From Desulfotomaculum sp. (GTDB taxonomy: Bacteria; Bacillota; Desulfotomaculia; Desulfotomaculales; Nap2-2B), in the NCBI GenBank assembly GCA_003513005.1, contig DOTD01000050.1, positions 1 through 64,000 of the forward strand: a stretch of 64,000 nucleotides of DNA. The letters run 5' to 3'. The position numbers and the translations under genes are program-made. Shown in pieces: positions 1 through 8,900 of this stretch. The notes under the pieces were generated by a model. It did not search any database. It was given only the letters and a program-made list of their open reading frames with translations, and was not told the origin of the DNA. The number at the start of each line of letters is the position of its first letter. Within the stretch, counting starts at the first letter, position 1.

Positions 1-2
1 AG

Positions 3-161
3 GTGCAAAATGTTAAAACTACATCATTCTATGCCAATATCAAATCCTCTCTTGAAACGTGTTACAGGAACGGAATTAATGAATTCTATGCAATGCTTCG
101 ACTTTGCAGAGGGGATCCTTTAAAACTGAAAGAAATTCTTAATGCTGCAGAAAAAGGCTAG
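3..161 (+). CDS. C-terminal tail of an unidentified protein, possibly a transposase (partial)
   Basis: The frame is open from the window edge to TAG at 159-161 and gives a 52-residue tail ending LNAAEKG. The pattern (IKSSLETCYRNGI, then FYAML, then a basic-acidic tail) loosely recalls the C-terminal ends of IS66-type transposases, where a helix with 'S-x-L-x-T-x-x-x-N-G' precedes the end. That assignment is from memory of the family and is weak. The rest of the gene lies outside the window. Confidence 0.4.
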   Translation: MQNVKTTSFYANIKSSLETCYRNGINEFYAMLRLCRGDPLKLKEILNAAEKG

Positions 162-377
162 AAATTAGCCTTGTTCTGCATGTATATTTTTTGGGCTGTG
201 AATAGTAACAGCTGGAACGTGATTAAACAACGCTGCCAAAATAAACAGGTTGTCTATGAAGGCATATTTATAATAAAATATATATTCACGTAAAAATAAT
301 AACATCCGGGAAGTGAAGGCAGTACAGTTTAAGGAGGAAATATAATATTTCCGGCGAATTTTCGAAAAAGGGGGCGA

Positions 378-2699
378 GTGGACTTGGACGGAAGGACGGA
401 TTTTAAGACAAAAAGAATTACCCATTACCGCCTTCTTATCAAAGGCGTTGTCCAGGGGGTTGGTTTTCGCCCCTTTGTCTATAACCTCGCGCTTACTATG
501 GGTATTAAGGGAAGTGTTCTGAATTCAGGAGAAGGACTGGTTATAGAGGCTGAAGGTGAGGAGCAGGACATCCGCAACTTTTTAAAAGAGCTGAAAGAAA
601 ACACTCCCCGTCTGGCCAAGATCAGCAATTATCAGGAAATCGAGCTGCCTCCATGCGGGTACAAGTCCTTTGAAATACTCAAAAGTGCGCCCGGGAATGA
701 TAAAGAAGCTTTAATACCTCCGGATGTGGCTGCATGCCCTGAATGTATAAAAGAAATATTTGACCCGCAGGACAGGCATTACCAGTATCCTTTTACAAAC
801 TGCACCAATTGCGGGCCCCGTTTTACTGTAATCAACGAGGTCCCCTACGACAGGCCAAAAACTTCGATGGCTGTATTCAAGATGTGCGACGAGTGCGCCC
901 GTGAATATTCCGATCCTGTCGACCGCAGGTTCCATGCCCAGCCCATAGCCTGTCCGAAATGCGGGCCCCGGGTGGAGGTTGTTGACCGTCAGGGAGTGAA
1001 AATTGACGGCCCGAAGGGATGGCTGGAGCTCTGCTGGGACATCCTGAAAGAGGGTAAAATTCTGGCTCTGAAGGGGTTGGGCGGTTTTCACCTGATCTGC
1101 AACGCGAAAAACACCGAGGCCGTAAAGGTTTTGCGCAGGCGAAAAGGCAGGGATGCAAAGCCGTTTGCGGTAATGGGCAGAGATTTGGAAACCGTTCAGA
1201 GATATTGTCTGACCACTCAACGAGAGGCCGAACTGCTTAGTTCGCCTCAGGCGCCAATAGTTATTTTAAGGAAGAAGATATCCTGCATGCTTCCGGGGGA
1301 GCTTGCTCCCGGTCTTAAAACACTGGGTTTTATGCTGCCCTATACACCTTTGCACCATCTTTTGTTAAACGGGCCTTTCGACGTTCTGGTAATGACCAGC
1401 GGCAATTACAGCAGTCTTCCTCTGGTTAAGGAAAACAGCAGGGCGTTTTCCGAACTTCATGAAATTGCGGATTTTTTCCTGGCGCATGACCGGGAAATAG
1501 TCAACAGGTGTGATGATTCACTGGTCAGGGTTATTGACGGGGAAGAACAAATTTACCGCCGGTCGCGCGGATATGTTCCGGGCTATTTATCTGTCCGGCG
1601 GGGGAGCAAAGCCCCGGTTATCCTCGGCGTAGGCGGAGAGATGAAGAACAGCTTTTGCCTGCTTAAGAAAGAGCAGGCTTTTATGAGCCAGTACATTGGT
1701 GAAATCGACAGCGTGGAAGGCGAAGAGAACCTTTTTGCCAGCCTCTCCAACTTTCAAAAACTCATTGGAGTCAATCCTGAGATTGTTGCCTACGATAGTC
1801 ATCCGGGTTACCACTCAGCGCAGGTAGCCCTTAAAATTTACGCTCCGGCATATGAACAAATCCAGCACCATCATGCTCATTTGGCCAGCTGCATGGCTGA
1901 CAACGAAATGGAAAACGAGGAAGTCATCGGGATTATTTTGGACGGGACCGGGTACGGCCCCGATGGCAACCTTTGGGGATTTGAAGCCATGACCGGTAAT
2001 TATTCCGGCTTCAAACGCCGGTATCATCTTGCTTATGTTCCACTGCCCGGTGGGGAAATGGCCATCCGGCAGCCCTGGCGGACAGCGGTAGCCTATCTGA
2101 TAACCTTTCTTCAGGAAAGAGGAAAAAAGTATGCCGCAATCCTTTTTAAAGATAAAAAAGTAGATATAATTGAAAAAATGGTTGTCAAAGGTTTTAATTC
2201 GCCTTTGTCCTCCGGTTGCGGAAGGCTTTTTGACGCGGTATCCGCTCTCACAGGGATTTGCCTGGAGAACACCTATGAGGGACAGGCCGCAATTGAGCTG
2301 GGAGAGGTAGCCCTGCAACCCGAAGAAGGCATCTATTTTCAGCCATATTCTTATGAGATTAGCGATGGCATCGTTTTCCCAGGCAGTATGATGGAAGAAA
2401 TTCTAAAAGATAAATTTTCCGGTGTGCCTGCTGAAATTATTTCGACCAAATTTCACCAGACCATGGTCTATATCATCTGTGAACTTACGGAAAGAACCGC
2501 TGCAATAACTGGACTGAAAAAAGTAGTTTTAAGCGGAGGGACCTGGCAGAATTCATATCTTCTGCAGGCTGTCAAAAGGGTGTTAAAGACACGCGGCTAT
2601 CAGGTTCTGACTCACAGCCAGGCGCCGGCAAACGATGGAGGAATTGCATTGGGACAGGTTATGATTGCAAACTGGAGGTGGCAGGAAAAGTGTGTTTAG
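378..2699 (+). CDS. hypF: Carbamoyltransferase HypF (NiFe-hydrogenase maturation)
   Basis: HypF makes the thiocarboxamide on HypE from carbamoyl phosphate and ATP, the precursor of the CN ligands of the NiFe site. Domains in order: acylphosphatase (VQGVGFRPFV at 25-34), two zinc fingers (C120, C123, C142, C145 and C170, C173, C192, C195), a YrdC-like domain at about 215-400, and a Kae1-like domain from about 415 with the metal-binding HHHAH at 497-501 and a GTGYG loop near 527. The length of 773 residues is normal. GTG at 378 follows a purine-rich AAAAGGGGGCG; TTG at 384 is an alternative. It heads hypFCDE and overlaps hypC. Confidence 0.97.
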   Translation: MDLDGRTDFKTKRITHYRLLIKGVVQGVGFRPFVYNLALTMGIKGSVLNSGEGLVIEAEGEEQDIRNFLKELKENTPRLAKISNYQEIELPPCGYKSFEILKSAPGNDKEALIPPDVAACPECIKEIFDPQDRHYQYPFTNCTNCGPRFTVINEVPYDRPKTSMAVFKMCDECAREYSDPVDRRFHAQPIACPKCGPRVEVVDRQGVKIDGPKGWLELCWDILKEGKILALKGLGGFHLICNAKNTEAVKVLRRRKGRDAKPFAVMGRDLETVQRYCLTTQREAELLSSPQAPIVILRKKISCMLPGELAPGLKTLGFMLPYTPLHHLLLNGPFDVLVMTSGNYSSLPLVKENSRAFSELHEIADFFLAHDREIVNRCDDSLVRVIDGEEQIYRRSRGYVPGYLSVRRGSKAPVILGVGGEMKNSFCLLKKEQAFMSQYIGEIDSVEGEENLFASLSNFQKLIGVNPEIVAYDSHPGYHSAQVALKIYAPAYEQIQHHHAHLASCMADNEMENEEVIGIILDGTGYGPDGNLWGFEAMTGNYSGFKRRYHLAYVPLPGGEMAIRQPWRTAVAYLITFLQERGKKYAAILFKDKKVDIIEKMVVKGFNSPLSSGCGRLFDAVSALTGICLENTYEGQAAIELGEVALQPEEGIYFQPYSYEISDGIVFPGSMMEEILKDKFSGVPAEIISTKFHQTMVYIICELTERTAAITGLKKVVLSGGTWQNSYLLQAVKRVLKTRGYQVLTHSQAPANDGGIALGQVMIANWRWQEKCV

Positions 2700-2917
2700 G
2701 TATTCCCGGTCAGGTGATAGCAGTTGACAAGATAGAGAACTGGGCGGTTGTTGAAAGTTTCGGAGTTCAAAAAAAGGTCAGCATTCTTTTAATAGACGAG
2801 GAAGTAATTCCGGGTGAGTACCTGATGGTGCACGCAGGCTGCGCGATAGGAAAAATTAACGACGCTGATTACGCGCAGGAAACCTTAAAGCTTTTAGAGG
2901 AGGTTTATTTTGATTAA
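2690..2917 (+). CDS. hypC: Hydrogenase maturation chaperone HypC
   Basis: HypC is a small chaperone that carries the Fe(CN)2CO unit with HypD and delivers it to the hydrogenase large subunit. The family begins Met-Cys, and the free N-terminal Cys is essential. I therefore start at GTG 2690, giving MCLGIPGQV, rather than at GTG 2678, which would bury the Cys at position 6. GGAGG at 2674-2678 serves this start. The protein is 75 residues, the usual size. The start overlaps the end of hypF by 10 bases and the stop overlaps the hypD start, so the genes are probably translationally coupled. Confidence 0.95.
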   Translation: MCLGIPGQVIAVDKIENWAVVESFGVQKKVSILLIDEEVIPGEYLMVHAGCAIGKINDADYAQETLKLLEEVYFD

Positions 2918-4013
2918 CAGGAATGATCCCGAAATTGGTAAAAGGATTTTACAAGAACTGACCGGCCTTGCCGAAAAGGCAGCCTGCGAGTTGGGACGGC
3001 CGCCGGTTTTAATGGAAATTTGCGGCACGCATACGGTAGCTATCTCAAGGAGCGGCATCCGGAGTCTGTTAAAGGATTTCCTTGTACTGAAGAGCGGCCC
3101 CGGGTGTCCTGTCTGTGTAACCGATCAAAGTGACATTGACAGGATAATTCTCTTATCGCGTCAGCCCGGCGTTGTAATTGCAACTTTCGGTGATATGCTG
3201 CGCGTTCCCGGGACAGACTCGTCTCTGGAACAGGAGCGGGCGCGGCAGGCAAAGGTGGAAATCTTTTACTCTCCATTGGAAGCAGTTGATTTTGCAGAAA
3301 AATACCCGGGAGAACAGGTTGTTTTTTTGGGAATCGGTTTTGAAACAACTACGCCGGCTATCGCCCTGAGCATCAGGCAGGCGAGAAAGCAAGGCCTGCC
3401 CAACTATTCTGTTTTCTCCGTACACAAGGTTGTTCCTCCGGTAATGAGTGTGCTTCTTAACGATCCCGAACTTGGTGTGGATGGTTTTATCCTGCCGGGC
3501 CATGTATGTACTATAACAGGCAGGAAGGCTTTTGACTTTATTTCGGCCGATTATAACAAACCGGCTGTAATTGCCGGGTTTGAGTCTGTGGATGTCTTGG
3601 AAGCAATCTGCCTTTTGTTGAAACAGATTATTCAGCGGCAAGCCCGGACGGTTAACGGATATGCAAGGCTTGTTCAGGAGGAAGGAAACAAGAAGGCCAG
3701 GGAAATAATGAACCAGGTTTTCAGCCCTGCGGACGTCTGCTGGCGCGGCTTCGGCATTGTAGAGGGCAGCGGTCTGAAAATAAATCAGGATTATGTGGAT
3801 TATGACGCCAGCCTCAGGTTTCCTGTTGAGACTGATGCGGTTTCACCGCAAAGCAATTTTGGCTGTGCATGCGGGGATGTCTTGAAGGGGAAAATTAATC
3901 CCGGGGATTGTCCCCTGTTTGCCAAAAGATGTACTCCGTTATGGCCGGTGGGACCGTGTATGGTTTCTTCCGAGGGCGCCTGCGCAGCCTATTATCAATA
4001 CGAGTTAAGTTAA
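2910..4013 (+). CDS. hypD: Hydrogenase maturation protein HypD
   Basis: HypD is the iron-sulfur scaffold on which the Fe(CN)2CO group is assembled with HypC and HypE. Diagnostic motifs are CGTHT at 38-42, GPGCPVC at 64-70 (C66, C69), and a Cys-rich C-terminus that ligates the [4Fe-4S] cluster (CACGD and several later Cys). The length of 367 residues is typical. It starts with TTG at 2910 behind AGAGGAGG at 2896-2903, overlapping the hypC stop by 8 bases. HypA and HypB are not in the window. Confidence 0.97.
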   Translation: MINRNDPEIGKRILQELTGLAEKAACELGRPPVLMEICGTHTVAISRSGIRSLLKDFLVLKSGPGCPVCVTDQSDIDRIILLSRQPGVVIATFGDMLRVPGTDSSLEQERARQAKVEIFYSPLEAVDFAEKYPGEQVVFLGIGFETTTPAIALSIRQARKQGLPNYSVFSVHKVVPPVMSVLLNDPELGVDGFILPGHVCTITGRKAFDFISADYNKPAVIAGFESVDVLEAICLLLKQIIQRQARTVNGYARLVQEEGNKKAREIMNQVFSPADVCWRGFGIVEGSGLKINQDYVDYDASLRFPVETDAVSPQSNFGCACGDVLKGKINPGDCPLFAKRCTPLWPVGPCMVSSEGACAAYYQYELS

Positions 4014-4048
4014 TATAGATAAGATTGGAAAGTAGAGGGTGAAGGTTT

Positions 4049-5062
4049 TTGCAGGATAAATACGACATAGTGCTGCTCAGCCACGGGGATGGAGGGCTGC
4101 TGACCCACCGGTTGTTGGAAAAATACTTTTTGCCGTTTTTTAAAAATGAGATTCTGGAAAGCCTGACCGACGCAGCCTGTTTTCTGGTTCAACCGGGGCG
4201 GATGGCGGTAACGACAGATTCTTTTGTTGTCGATCCGATCTTTTTTCCCGGCGGTGATCTCGGCAAACTGGCTGTTTGCGGTACAGTCAATGATCTTGCC
4301 GTCAGTGGGGCTAAACCTTCCTATTTGGCTGCTTCTTTCATTCTCGAAGAAGGTTTTGCGCTGTCTGAGCTGGAAAGGATAATCGAATCAATGTCCCTGG
4401 CCTGTAAAGAGGCTGATGTGCAGATTATTACAGGGGATACCAAGGTAGTCGGCAGGGGACAGGCGGATAAAGTTTATATAACGACTACCGGCATAGGATA
4501 CGTACTGCCGGAGACAAATCTGGCTTACTTCCGGATCAAGCCCGGCGACGCGGTCCTGGTTAACGGTCCGTTGGGAGAACATGGTCTGGCCATTATGCTT
4601 CAGCGGGAGTCCCTTGGCCTGGAGAACCAGGTTTTCAGCGACTGTGCTCCCTTAAACAAGATAATTGAGCCACTTATAAAACGCTTTCAGGGCATAAAAT
4701 TTATGCGCGATTTAACCAGAGGCGGCCTGGCGACTACAGCCAAGGAAATTGCTCTGGCTTCCGGCATGGACATCTGGTTTGATGAAACTAGTCTTCCCGT
4801 CGGAAAAACTGTCAAAGGGATTGCAGAACTCCTGGGGTTGGATCCCCTTTATCTGGCCAACGAAGGGAAGTTTTTAACTATTGTGGAAGCCCGTGAGGCG
4901 GAAAGCGTCTTAAGTTATCTGAAGAATGACTGTGATGCAAAAGAAGCCTGCATCATTGGAGAAATAAGACCGGGCAGGGGGGATGTCTGTCTCAAAACTG
5001 CGCTTGGCGGCATAAGAAAATTAAATATGCTTGCCGGCGCTCCGCTGCCAAGGATCTGCTGA
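4049..5062 (+). CDS. hypE: Hydrogenase maturation protein HypE
   Basis: HypE dehydrates the carbamoyl group received from HypF to a thiocyanate on its C-terminal Cys and passes CN to HypCD. The sequence has the PurM/ThiL-type ATP-binding fold (GTVNDLAVSGAKP, then ITGDTKVV) and ends exactly in PRIC, with the modifiable Cys as residue 337. TTG at 4049 is the start; the GTG at 4040 is in another frame and soon meets a stop. It lies 35 bases after hypD and ends the hyp operon before a hairpin terminator. Confidence 0.97.
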   Translation: MQDKYDIVLLSHGDGGLLTHRLLEKYFLPFFKNEILESLTDAACFLVQPGRMAVTTDSFVVDPIFFPGGDLGKLAVCGTVNDLAVSGAKPSYLAASFILEEGFALSELERIIESMSLACKEADVQIITGDTKVVGRGQADKVYITTTGIGYVLPETNLAYFRIKPGDAVLVNGPLGEHGLAIMLQRESLGLENQVFSDCAPLNKIIEPLIKRFQGIKFMRDLTRGGLATTAKEIALASGMDIWFDETSLPVGKTVKGIAELLGLDPLYLANEGKFLTIVEAREAESVLSYLKNDCDAKEACIIGEIRPGRGDVCLKTALGGIRKLNMLAGAPLPRIC

Positions 5063-5075
5063 TCTGCGTAAAAGA

Positions 5076-5118
5076 ATAGAATAAACCGTCTGCCTAAGAT
5101 GCAGCCGGTTTATTCTAT
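5076..5118. terminator. Bidirectional hairpin terminator between hypE and the NifU-type gene
   Basis: Perfect 13-bp arms at 5076-5088 and 5106-5118, with a further CTGC/GCAG pairing inside. It lies between convergent genes and the arms are AT-rich, so it can serve both strands. Confidence 0.75.
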
Positions 5119-5145
5119 AACGTAGATATTTCCAAAAAGACTAAC

Positions 5146-5367
5146 CTAAACTGCAACAACACTTTTTACTTCGGGAATTTCTTGTTTCAGAACTTGCTCT
5201 ATTCCGTTTTTCAGGGTCATAGCAGCAGCCGGACAACCTCCACAGGCTCCCTTTAACCTGACTTGTACTACGCCTTCAGAATTAACGTCAACAAGCTCAA
5301 CATCTCCGCCATCTCTTTGGAGAAGAGGTCTGACTTTATTTAATGCTTCCCGTACCTTTTCCTTCAT
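5146..5367 (-). CDS. NifU C-terminal-domain Fe-S scaffold protein
   Basis: A 73-residue stand-alone NifU C-terminal domain (Nfu type) that binds a transient Fe-S cluster and passes it to apoproteins. The cluster-binding CGGC is at 42-45 inside the family motif LKGACGGCPAAAMTLK. It is monocistronic, with GGAGGGAG before the ATG. Its position between the hyp and hdr-flx gene sets, both rich in Fe-S proteins, fits the role. Confidence 0.93.
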   Translation of the reverse strand: MKEKVREALNKVRPLLQRDGGDVELVDVNSEGVVQVRLKGACGGCPAAAMTLKNGIEQVLKQEIPEVKSVVAV

Positions 5368-5418
5368 TAATTACAACTCCCTCCGGTATACGATAGATTG
5401 AACAAGCGTTAATGATTC

Positions 5419-5447
5419 ATTGTACATTTAAACACTGCCAATGGCAA
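5419..5447 (-). promoter_or_regulatory. Sigma-A type promoter of the NifU-type gene
   Basis: On the minus strand, TTGCCA (5442-5447), a 17-bp spacer and TACAAT (5419-5424), about 50 bases upstream of the start codon. Confidence 0.6.
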
Positions 5448-5574
5448 AAAGAATATATTAATAGAATATATGTTTTTAATAAGTATATTTTATTAATGTG
5501 ATCAACAGTAAAAAATAAAGCAGCCTTGAGTTCAGACTGCCTTAATTTAAAAATCTTTAATTTTATTGATTTTA

Positions 5575-6417
5575 TTAATACTCCTGGGGAAGCTGTTTCA
5601 ACTGATCCAGGAAAAAGACGGGTCCGTCCAGGCAGACGTATTTGCTGCCTATATTGCACCTGCCGCATTTCCCGATGCCGCACTTCATTCTCATTTCCAG
5701 AGTTGTGATTACATGATCATCCTGGTAGCCCAATTTCTGAAGATTTTGCAGGACGAACTTGATCATTATCGGCGGCCCGCAGGTCAGGGCATACTTGTTT
5801 TCAGGCGACGGCTGCAGCTCTTCCAGGTAAGTAGGAACAAAGGCGACGTGTCCGTCCCAACCCTCTTCGGCTCTGTCAATGGTTGTATGAATTTGTGTAT
5901 CCTGCCTTTTGGGCCAGTTTTCGAACAGTTCTCTTTTAAAACACAGGTCGTCCACCGAACGGGCGCCGTAGATTATATCCACCTTGCCGTAATCCTTGCG
6001 GTGTTCATCGTCAAGGACATAGTTGATCAGCGAACGCAGAGGCGCCAGCGCAAAACCTCCCGCGATAAACAGGATGTCTTTTCCCTCTAAGAGTTTGTAA
6101 GGAAAATTGTTTCCGTACGGCCCCCGTATACCGATCTGATCGCCTACCTCAAGCTGATGAATTACGTTGGTCAGGCGCCCGACCCTTTTAATGGTAAATT
6201 CCAGAAAATCTTTATAAGTCGGGGAGGAGGTAATCGAAATCATGGCCTCTCCTACGCCAGGTATAGAGAGCATGGCGCATTGCCCGGGTTCATGCAGAAA
6301 ATCCCCTTTACCGCCGCCTTCGAATTCAACCTTAAAAGTTTTTGTATCGCTCGTTTCATCAATGATATTAGTAATATACGCCATGCGCGGCAGGATGGGG
6401 TTTTGACAATTACTCAT
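5575..6417 (-). CDS. flxA: FlxA-type NAD(P)H-oxidising flavoprotein (FAD, NAD and 2Fe-2S domains)
   Basis: This is the pyridine-nucleotide-oxidising entry subunit of the Flx module, related to sulfhydrogenase gamma, AsrB and PyrK. The N-terminal part is the FAD-binding beta barrel, the middle is the NAD-binding domain (IAGGFALAPLRSL), and the C-terminus holds a [2Fe-2S] site with C246, C251, C254 and C262. I start at ATG 6417 because GGAGGTG precedes it and the next gene upstream ends in an 8-base overlap there; a longer frame to 6462 lacks support. It is the last gene of hdrCBA-flxDCBA. Family known, partner assignment inferred from gene order. Confidence 0.88.
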   Translation of the reverse strand: MSNCQNPILPRMAYITNIIDETSDTKTFKVEFEGGGKGDFLHEPGQCAMLSIPGVGEAMISITSSPTYKDFLEFTIKRVGRLTNVIHQLEVGDQIGIRGPYGNNFPYKLLEGKDILFIAGGFALAPLRSLINYVLDDEHRKDYGKVDIIYGARSVDDLCFKRELFENWPKRQDTQIHTTIDRAEEGWDGHVAFVPTYLEELQPSPENKYALTCGPPIMIKFVLQNLQKLGYQDDHVITTLEMRMKCGIGKCGRCNIGSKYVCLDGPVFFLDQLKQLPQEY

Positions 6418-7459
6418 TCCCGGCCACCTCCTGCAAGTCAAGAATGATTTTACGGGGATCAATGTTTACCGGGCACTTTTGAACACAACGCCCGCAGCCC
6501 ACACAGCCAAAAAGGCCGTATCTGTCTTCGTGGTATTTGAATTTGTGCAAAAAGCGGTTCCGTACCCGTTCCTTTTTGCTTGGACGCGGGTTATGGCCGC
6601 CTGCCATCAATGTGAAATCTTTAAACTGGCAGGAATCCCAGCAGCGAATTCTTTCTCCTTCAAGGCCGCTTCTTGCGTAATCATTAATATCAAAACAATG
6701 GCATGTCGGGCAAAGGTAGGTGCAGATCCCGCAGCCCAGGCAGCGGTATGAAAGCTCCTCCCAGTACGGAATCTCGTAATTTGCATCCAAGAAAGCTTTT
6801 ACCTTTGCTAGATTGAAATCGCCTTTTAAGCCTGTCGGTTGTTTAAGCAGCCGGTCTGTGCCTTCACGTTTTTCCTTGTCAATCTGTTCTGCGCTGCTGT
6901 CTGAGAAAAACCGTGAATATTTGTTGATTAATTCAGTTCCCTTATCGGTCAGGCCCTCTGCCAGGAAATCTCCCCCGGTTGGGATCAGGAAAATATCTGA
7001 TCCGTTTGATTCCAGGGGACCGCCGCCAACTTTAAAGCAGAAGCAATTTCTGCCCACGGACTGGCAGCCAAGCCCTATAATTATTGTATTCTTCCTTCTG
7101 TCGCAATAATAGTTATCATCAAATTTACCGTCAAAAACCGGATCCAGGGCCAAAATAGATTTAAGATCGCATGGATGTACGCCAAAAAGCACAGCTTCGC
7201 CGGGCAAAGAAGGTGTTGACAGCTCGTACTTGCCTTCCTCCAGGCGGAAGGAAAAGATCTGTTCTGTTTGCGGGAAAAACCAGCTTTTGGGCGGCACAAA
7301 CGAGTTCTGAAAAGCAAAGTCAATTTGTCCGGCGTCCGCCACGGGGCTGAAGGAAACAAGTTCATGTTCCCGGACGGGGGCAATCAGGATACGGTCTTTG
7401 GTTAGTTCCTGCAAGAATTGGACCAGGTTATCCTTGGTTATTTTTTTGCAAACTGCCAC
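6410..7459 (-). CDS. flxB: FlxB-type 4Fe-4S dicluster protein
   Basis: An AsrA-like protein of 349 residues that carries electrons within the Flx module. Two ferredoxin motifs are visible: one beginning CLGCGICTYLCP and a C-terminal one with C319, C322, C325 and C329. The first cluster region has extra Cys (CPTCHC). GTG at 7459 is the start, behind AGGGGG. It lies between flxC and flxA with 11 bases and an overlap respectively, so one transcript is expected. Confidence 0.88.
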   Translation of the reverse strand: MAVCKKITKDNLVQFLQELTKDRILIAPVREHELVSFSPVADAGQIDFAFQNSFVPPKSWFFPQTEQIFSFRLEEGKYELSTPSLPGEAVLFGVHPCDLKSILALDPVFDGKFDDNYYCDRRKNTIIIGLGCQSVGRNCFCFKVGGGPLESNGSDIFLIPTGGDFLAEGLTDKGTELINKYSRFFSDSSAEQIDKEKREGTDRLLKQPTGLKGDFNLAKVKAFLDANYEIPYWEELSYRCLGCGICTYLCPTCHCFDINDYARSGLEGERIRCWDSCQFKDFTLMAGGHNPRPSKKERVRNRFLHKFKYHEDRYGLFGCVGCGRCVQKCPVNIDPRKIILDLQEVAGNE

Positions 7460-7470
7460 AAAATCACCCC

Positions 7471-8436
7471 CTAATTTTGACTTTCCGGATCGTCGAGAGA
7501 GTAAAAGCTCAGCGCCGGGAGGGCTTCAAGATCGCTGCCGGGCATGGGCGCCCCGAACAGTTCCTTGATGTCCTTGATTATTTTCCTGTTTAATACCCGC
7601 AGGGGTATTTCCGCGGGGCAGACCCTCTCGCATTCTCCGCAATCGGTGCAGCGGCCGGCTACATGAAAAGCCCTGATCAAATGAAAAGCGGTGTTGTCGG
7701 AAAGATTCACCGTTTTTGCCACCCAGTCCGGTTCAACCATATCAAAAACACACTCCCGGCAGCTGCAGGCCGGACAGGAGTTGCGGCAGGCATAGCAACG
7801 CAGGCACCGTTCAAAGTATTTGTCCCAGTACCTGCTTTTTTCTTCAAGCGGGGCGTCTTCCAGGGCCGCTACGTCGTTGAACTGGAGGTCGGCCTTGTCA
7901 GCTTCAAAACCTTTTTCTCCGAACAGGTGATCTGAAATTACCGGACGGCTGGACTCGCACTGGCGGCATTTTTCCAGGAGCCCTTCATCCAGGCTGAAGG
8001 TAATCAGGCCGCCGCTGGTTTGCAGCTTGAAACCGGAATTGTCCGCTGTTGCTTCGGAAACAATAGCATCTACGGGCATTTTTGCCTCAGCTTGTCCCGA
8101 TTTTAATTGCCCGGGACAGTTTACACCCAGAACGATTATTTTTTCCCGTTCGATCTGTTTATCCTGCAAGAGCCGGATTATTGAACGGGAGTCGCAGCCT
8201 TTGACTACTATTGCTATTTTCCCGTCAAAGTTATTCCATTGCAGCAAATAATTTGCCAGATTCGACACGCAAAAGGGGTTGAAAACCAGTTTGCCGACGT
8301 CTTCGGCGCGTTTGATGAATACTGGCATGGTTTTTGTATTATCGCTTCCAGCCCCGTAGCCGATGACCATTTGTACATCCCCGGCGGCCAGCAGCTGGCT
8401 GGAGGTTGCTCTGATTTGCTCCTCTATCCCTTTCAT
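7471..8436 (-). CDS. flxC: FlxC-type 4Fe-4S protein with FrhB-like region
   Basis: A 321-residue iron-sulfur protein. The N-terminal half contains a segment shared with F420-reducing hydrogenase beta and AsrA relatives (VVKGCDSRSIIRLLQ), and the C-terminal half has two ferredoxin motifs (CLRCYACRNSCP with further Cys after it, and CTDCGECERVCP). It probably relays electrons between FlxA and the FlxD/HdrA core. Its ATG overlaps the flxD stop by 4 bases (ATGA), a sign of translational coupling. Confidence 0.87.
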   Translation of the reverse strand: MKGIEEQIRATSSQLLAAGDVQMVIGYGAGSDNTKTMPVFIKRAEDVGKLVFNPFCVSNLANYLLQWNNFDGKIAIVVKGCDSRSIIRLLQDKQIEREKIIVLGVNCPGQLKSGQAEAKMPVDAIVSEATADNSGFKLQTSGGLITFSLDEGLLEKCRQCESSRPVISDHLFGEKGFEADKADLQFNDVAALEDAPLEEKSRYWDKYFERCLRCYACRNSCPACSCRECVFDMVEPDWVAKTVNLSDNTAFHLIRAFHVAGRCTDCGECERVCPAEIPLRVLNRKIIKDIKELFGAPMPGSDLEALPALSFYSLDDPESQN

Positions 8437-8900
8437 GCCGGTCTATCTCCTTGTTTAAAGACGTTAGATCTTTTGAGTTTTTTATTTGGACCAAGTTTTT
8501 TAATTTGCTCGTCTATTTTTTTCATAGTTTCAGCAAATTTTGCTCCTTCGGAGCCGCTAATCCAGTAAAACTGAAAACGTTCCGGCTCCAGGCCTACAAA
8601 TTCCAGAAGCTTTTTCAAAACCTGCAGACGCCTTCTGGCATGGTAATTGCCGCTAGAATAGTGGCAGTCGCCGGGGTGGCACCCACTGACAAAGACGCCA
8701 TCAGCCCCTTGTTGAAGCGCACGGATAATAAACTGCGGATTAACCCGTCCGGAGCAGGGAACTCTGATTACCCGTACTGTCGTCGGGTAATTCATCCGGC
8801 TTATGCCGGCCAGATCCGCTCCCGCATAGGTGCACCATCTGCAGCAAATTCCGACAATCTTAGGCTGCCAATTTTCCTGGGACTCGTTTTCTATTGACAT
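8433..8900 (-). CDS. flxD: MvhD/FlxD-type 2Fe-2S electron-transfer protein
   Basis: MvhD-family proteins connect a dehydrogenase or hydrogenase module to HdrA. The 155-residue sequence has the family Cys set: CCRWCTYAGAD near the N-terminus, RVPCSGRV in the middle, and SGCHPGDCHY. It is encoded between hdrA (10-base overlap) and flxC (4-base overlap), the position expected for the bridge between the Hdr and Flx modules. Confidence 0.93.
   Translation of the reverse strand: MSIENESQENWQPKIVGICCRWCTYAGADLAGISRMNYPTTVRVIRVPCSGRVNPQFIIRALQQGADGVFVSGCHPGDCHYSSGNYHARRRLQVLKKLLEFVGLEPERFQFYWISGSEGAKFAETMKKIDEQIKKLGPNKKLKRSNVFKQGDRPA

Noticed and set aside
162..377. Gap before hypF searched for a small gene or tRNA
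   Set aside because: Only AT-rich sequence with an isolated AAGGAGG at 331-337 and no frame following it that looks coding.
711..1220. 169-codon frame on the minus strand inside hypF
   Set aside because: It lies wholly within a clearly coding, domain-complete hypF and has no family features. The same holds for other long antisense frames in this window.
5146..5367. NifU-type gene as part of a nitrogen fixation cluster
   Set aside because: The protein is only the C-terminal scaffold domain and no nif genes are present; general Fe-S assembly is more likely.
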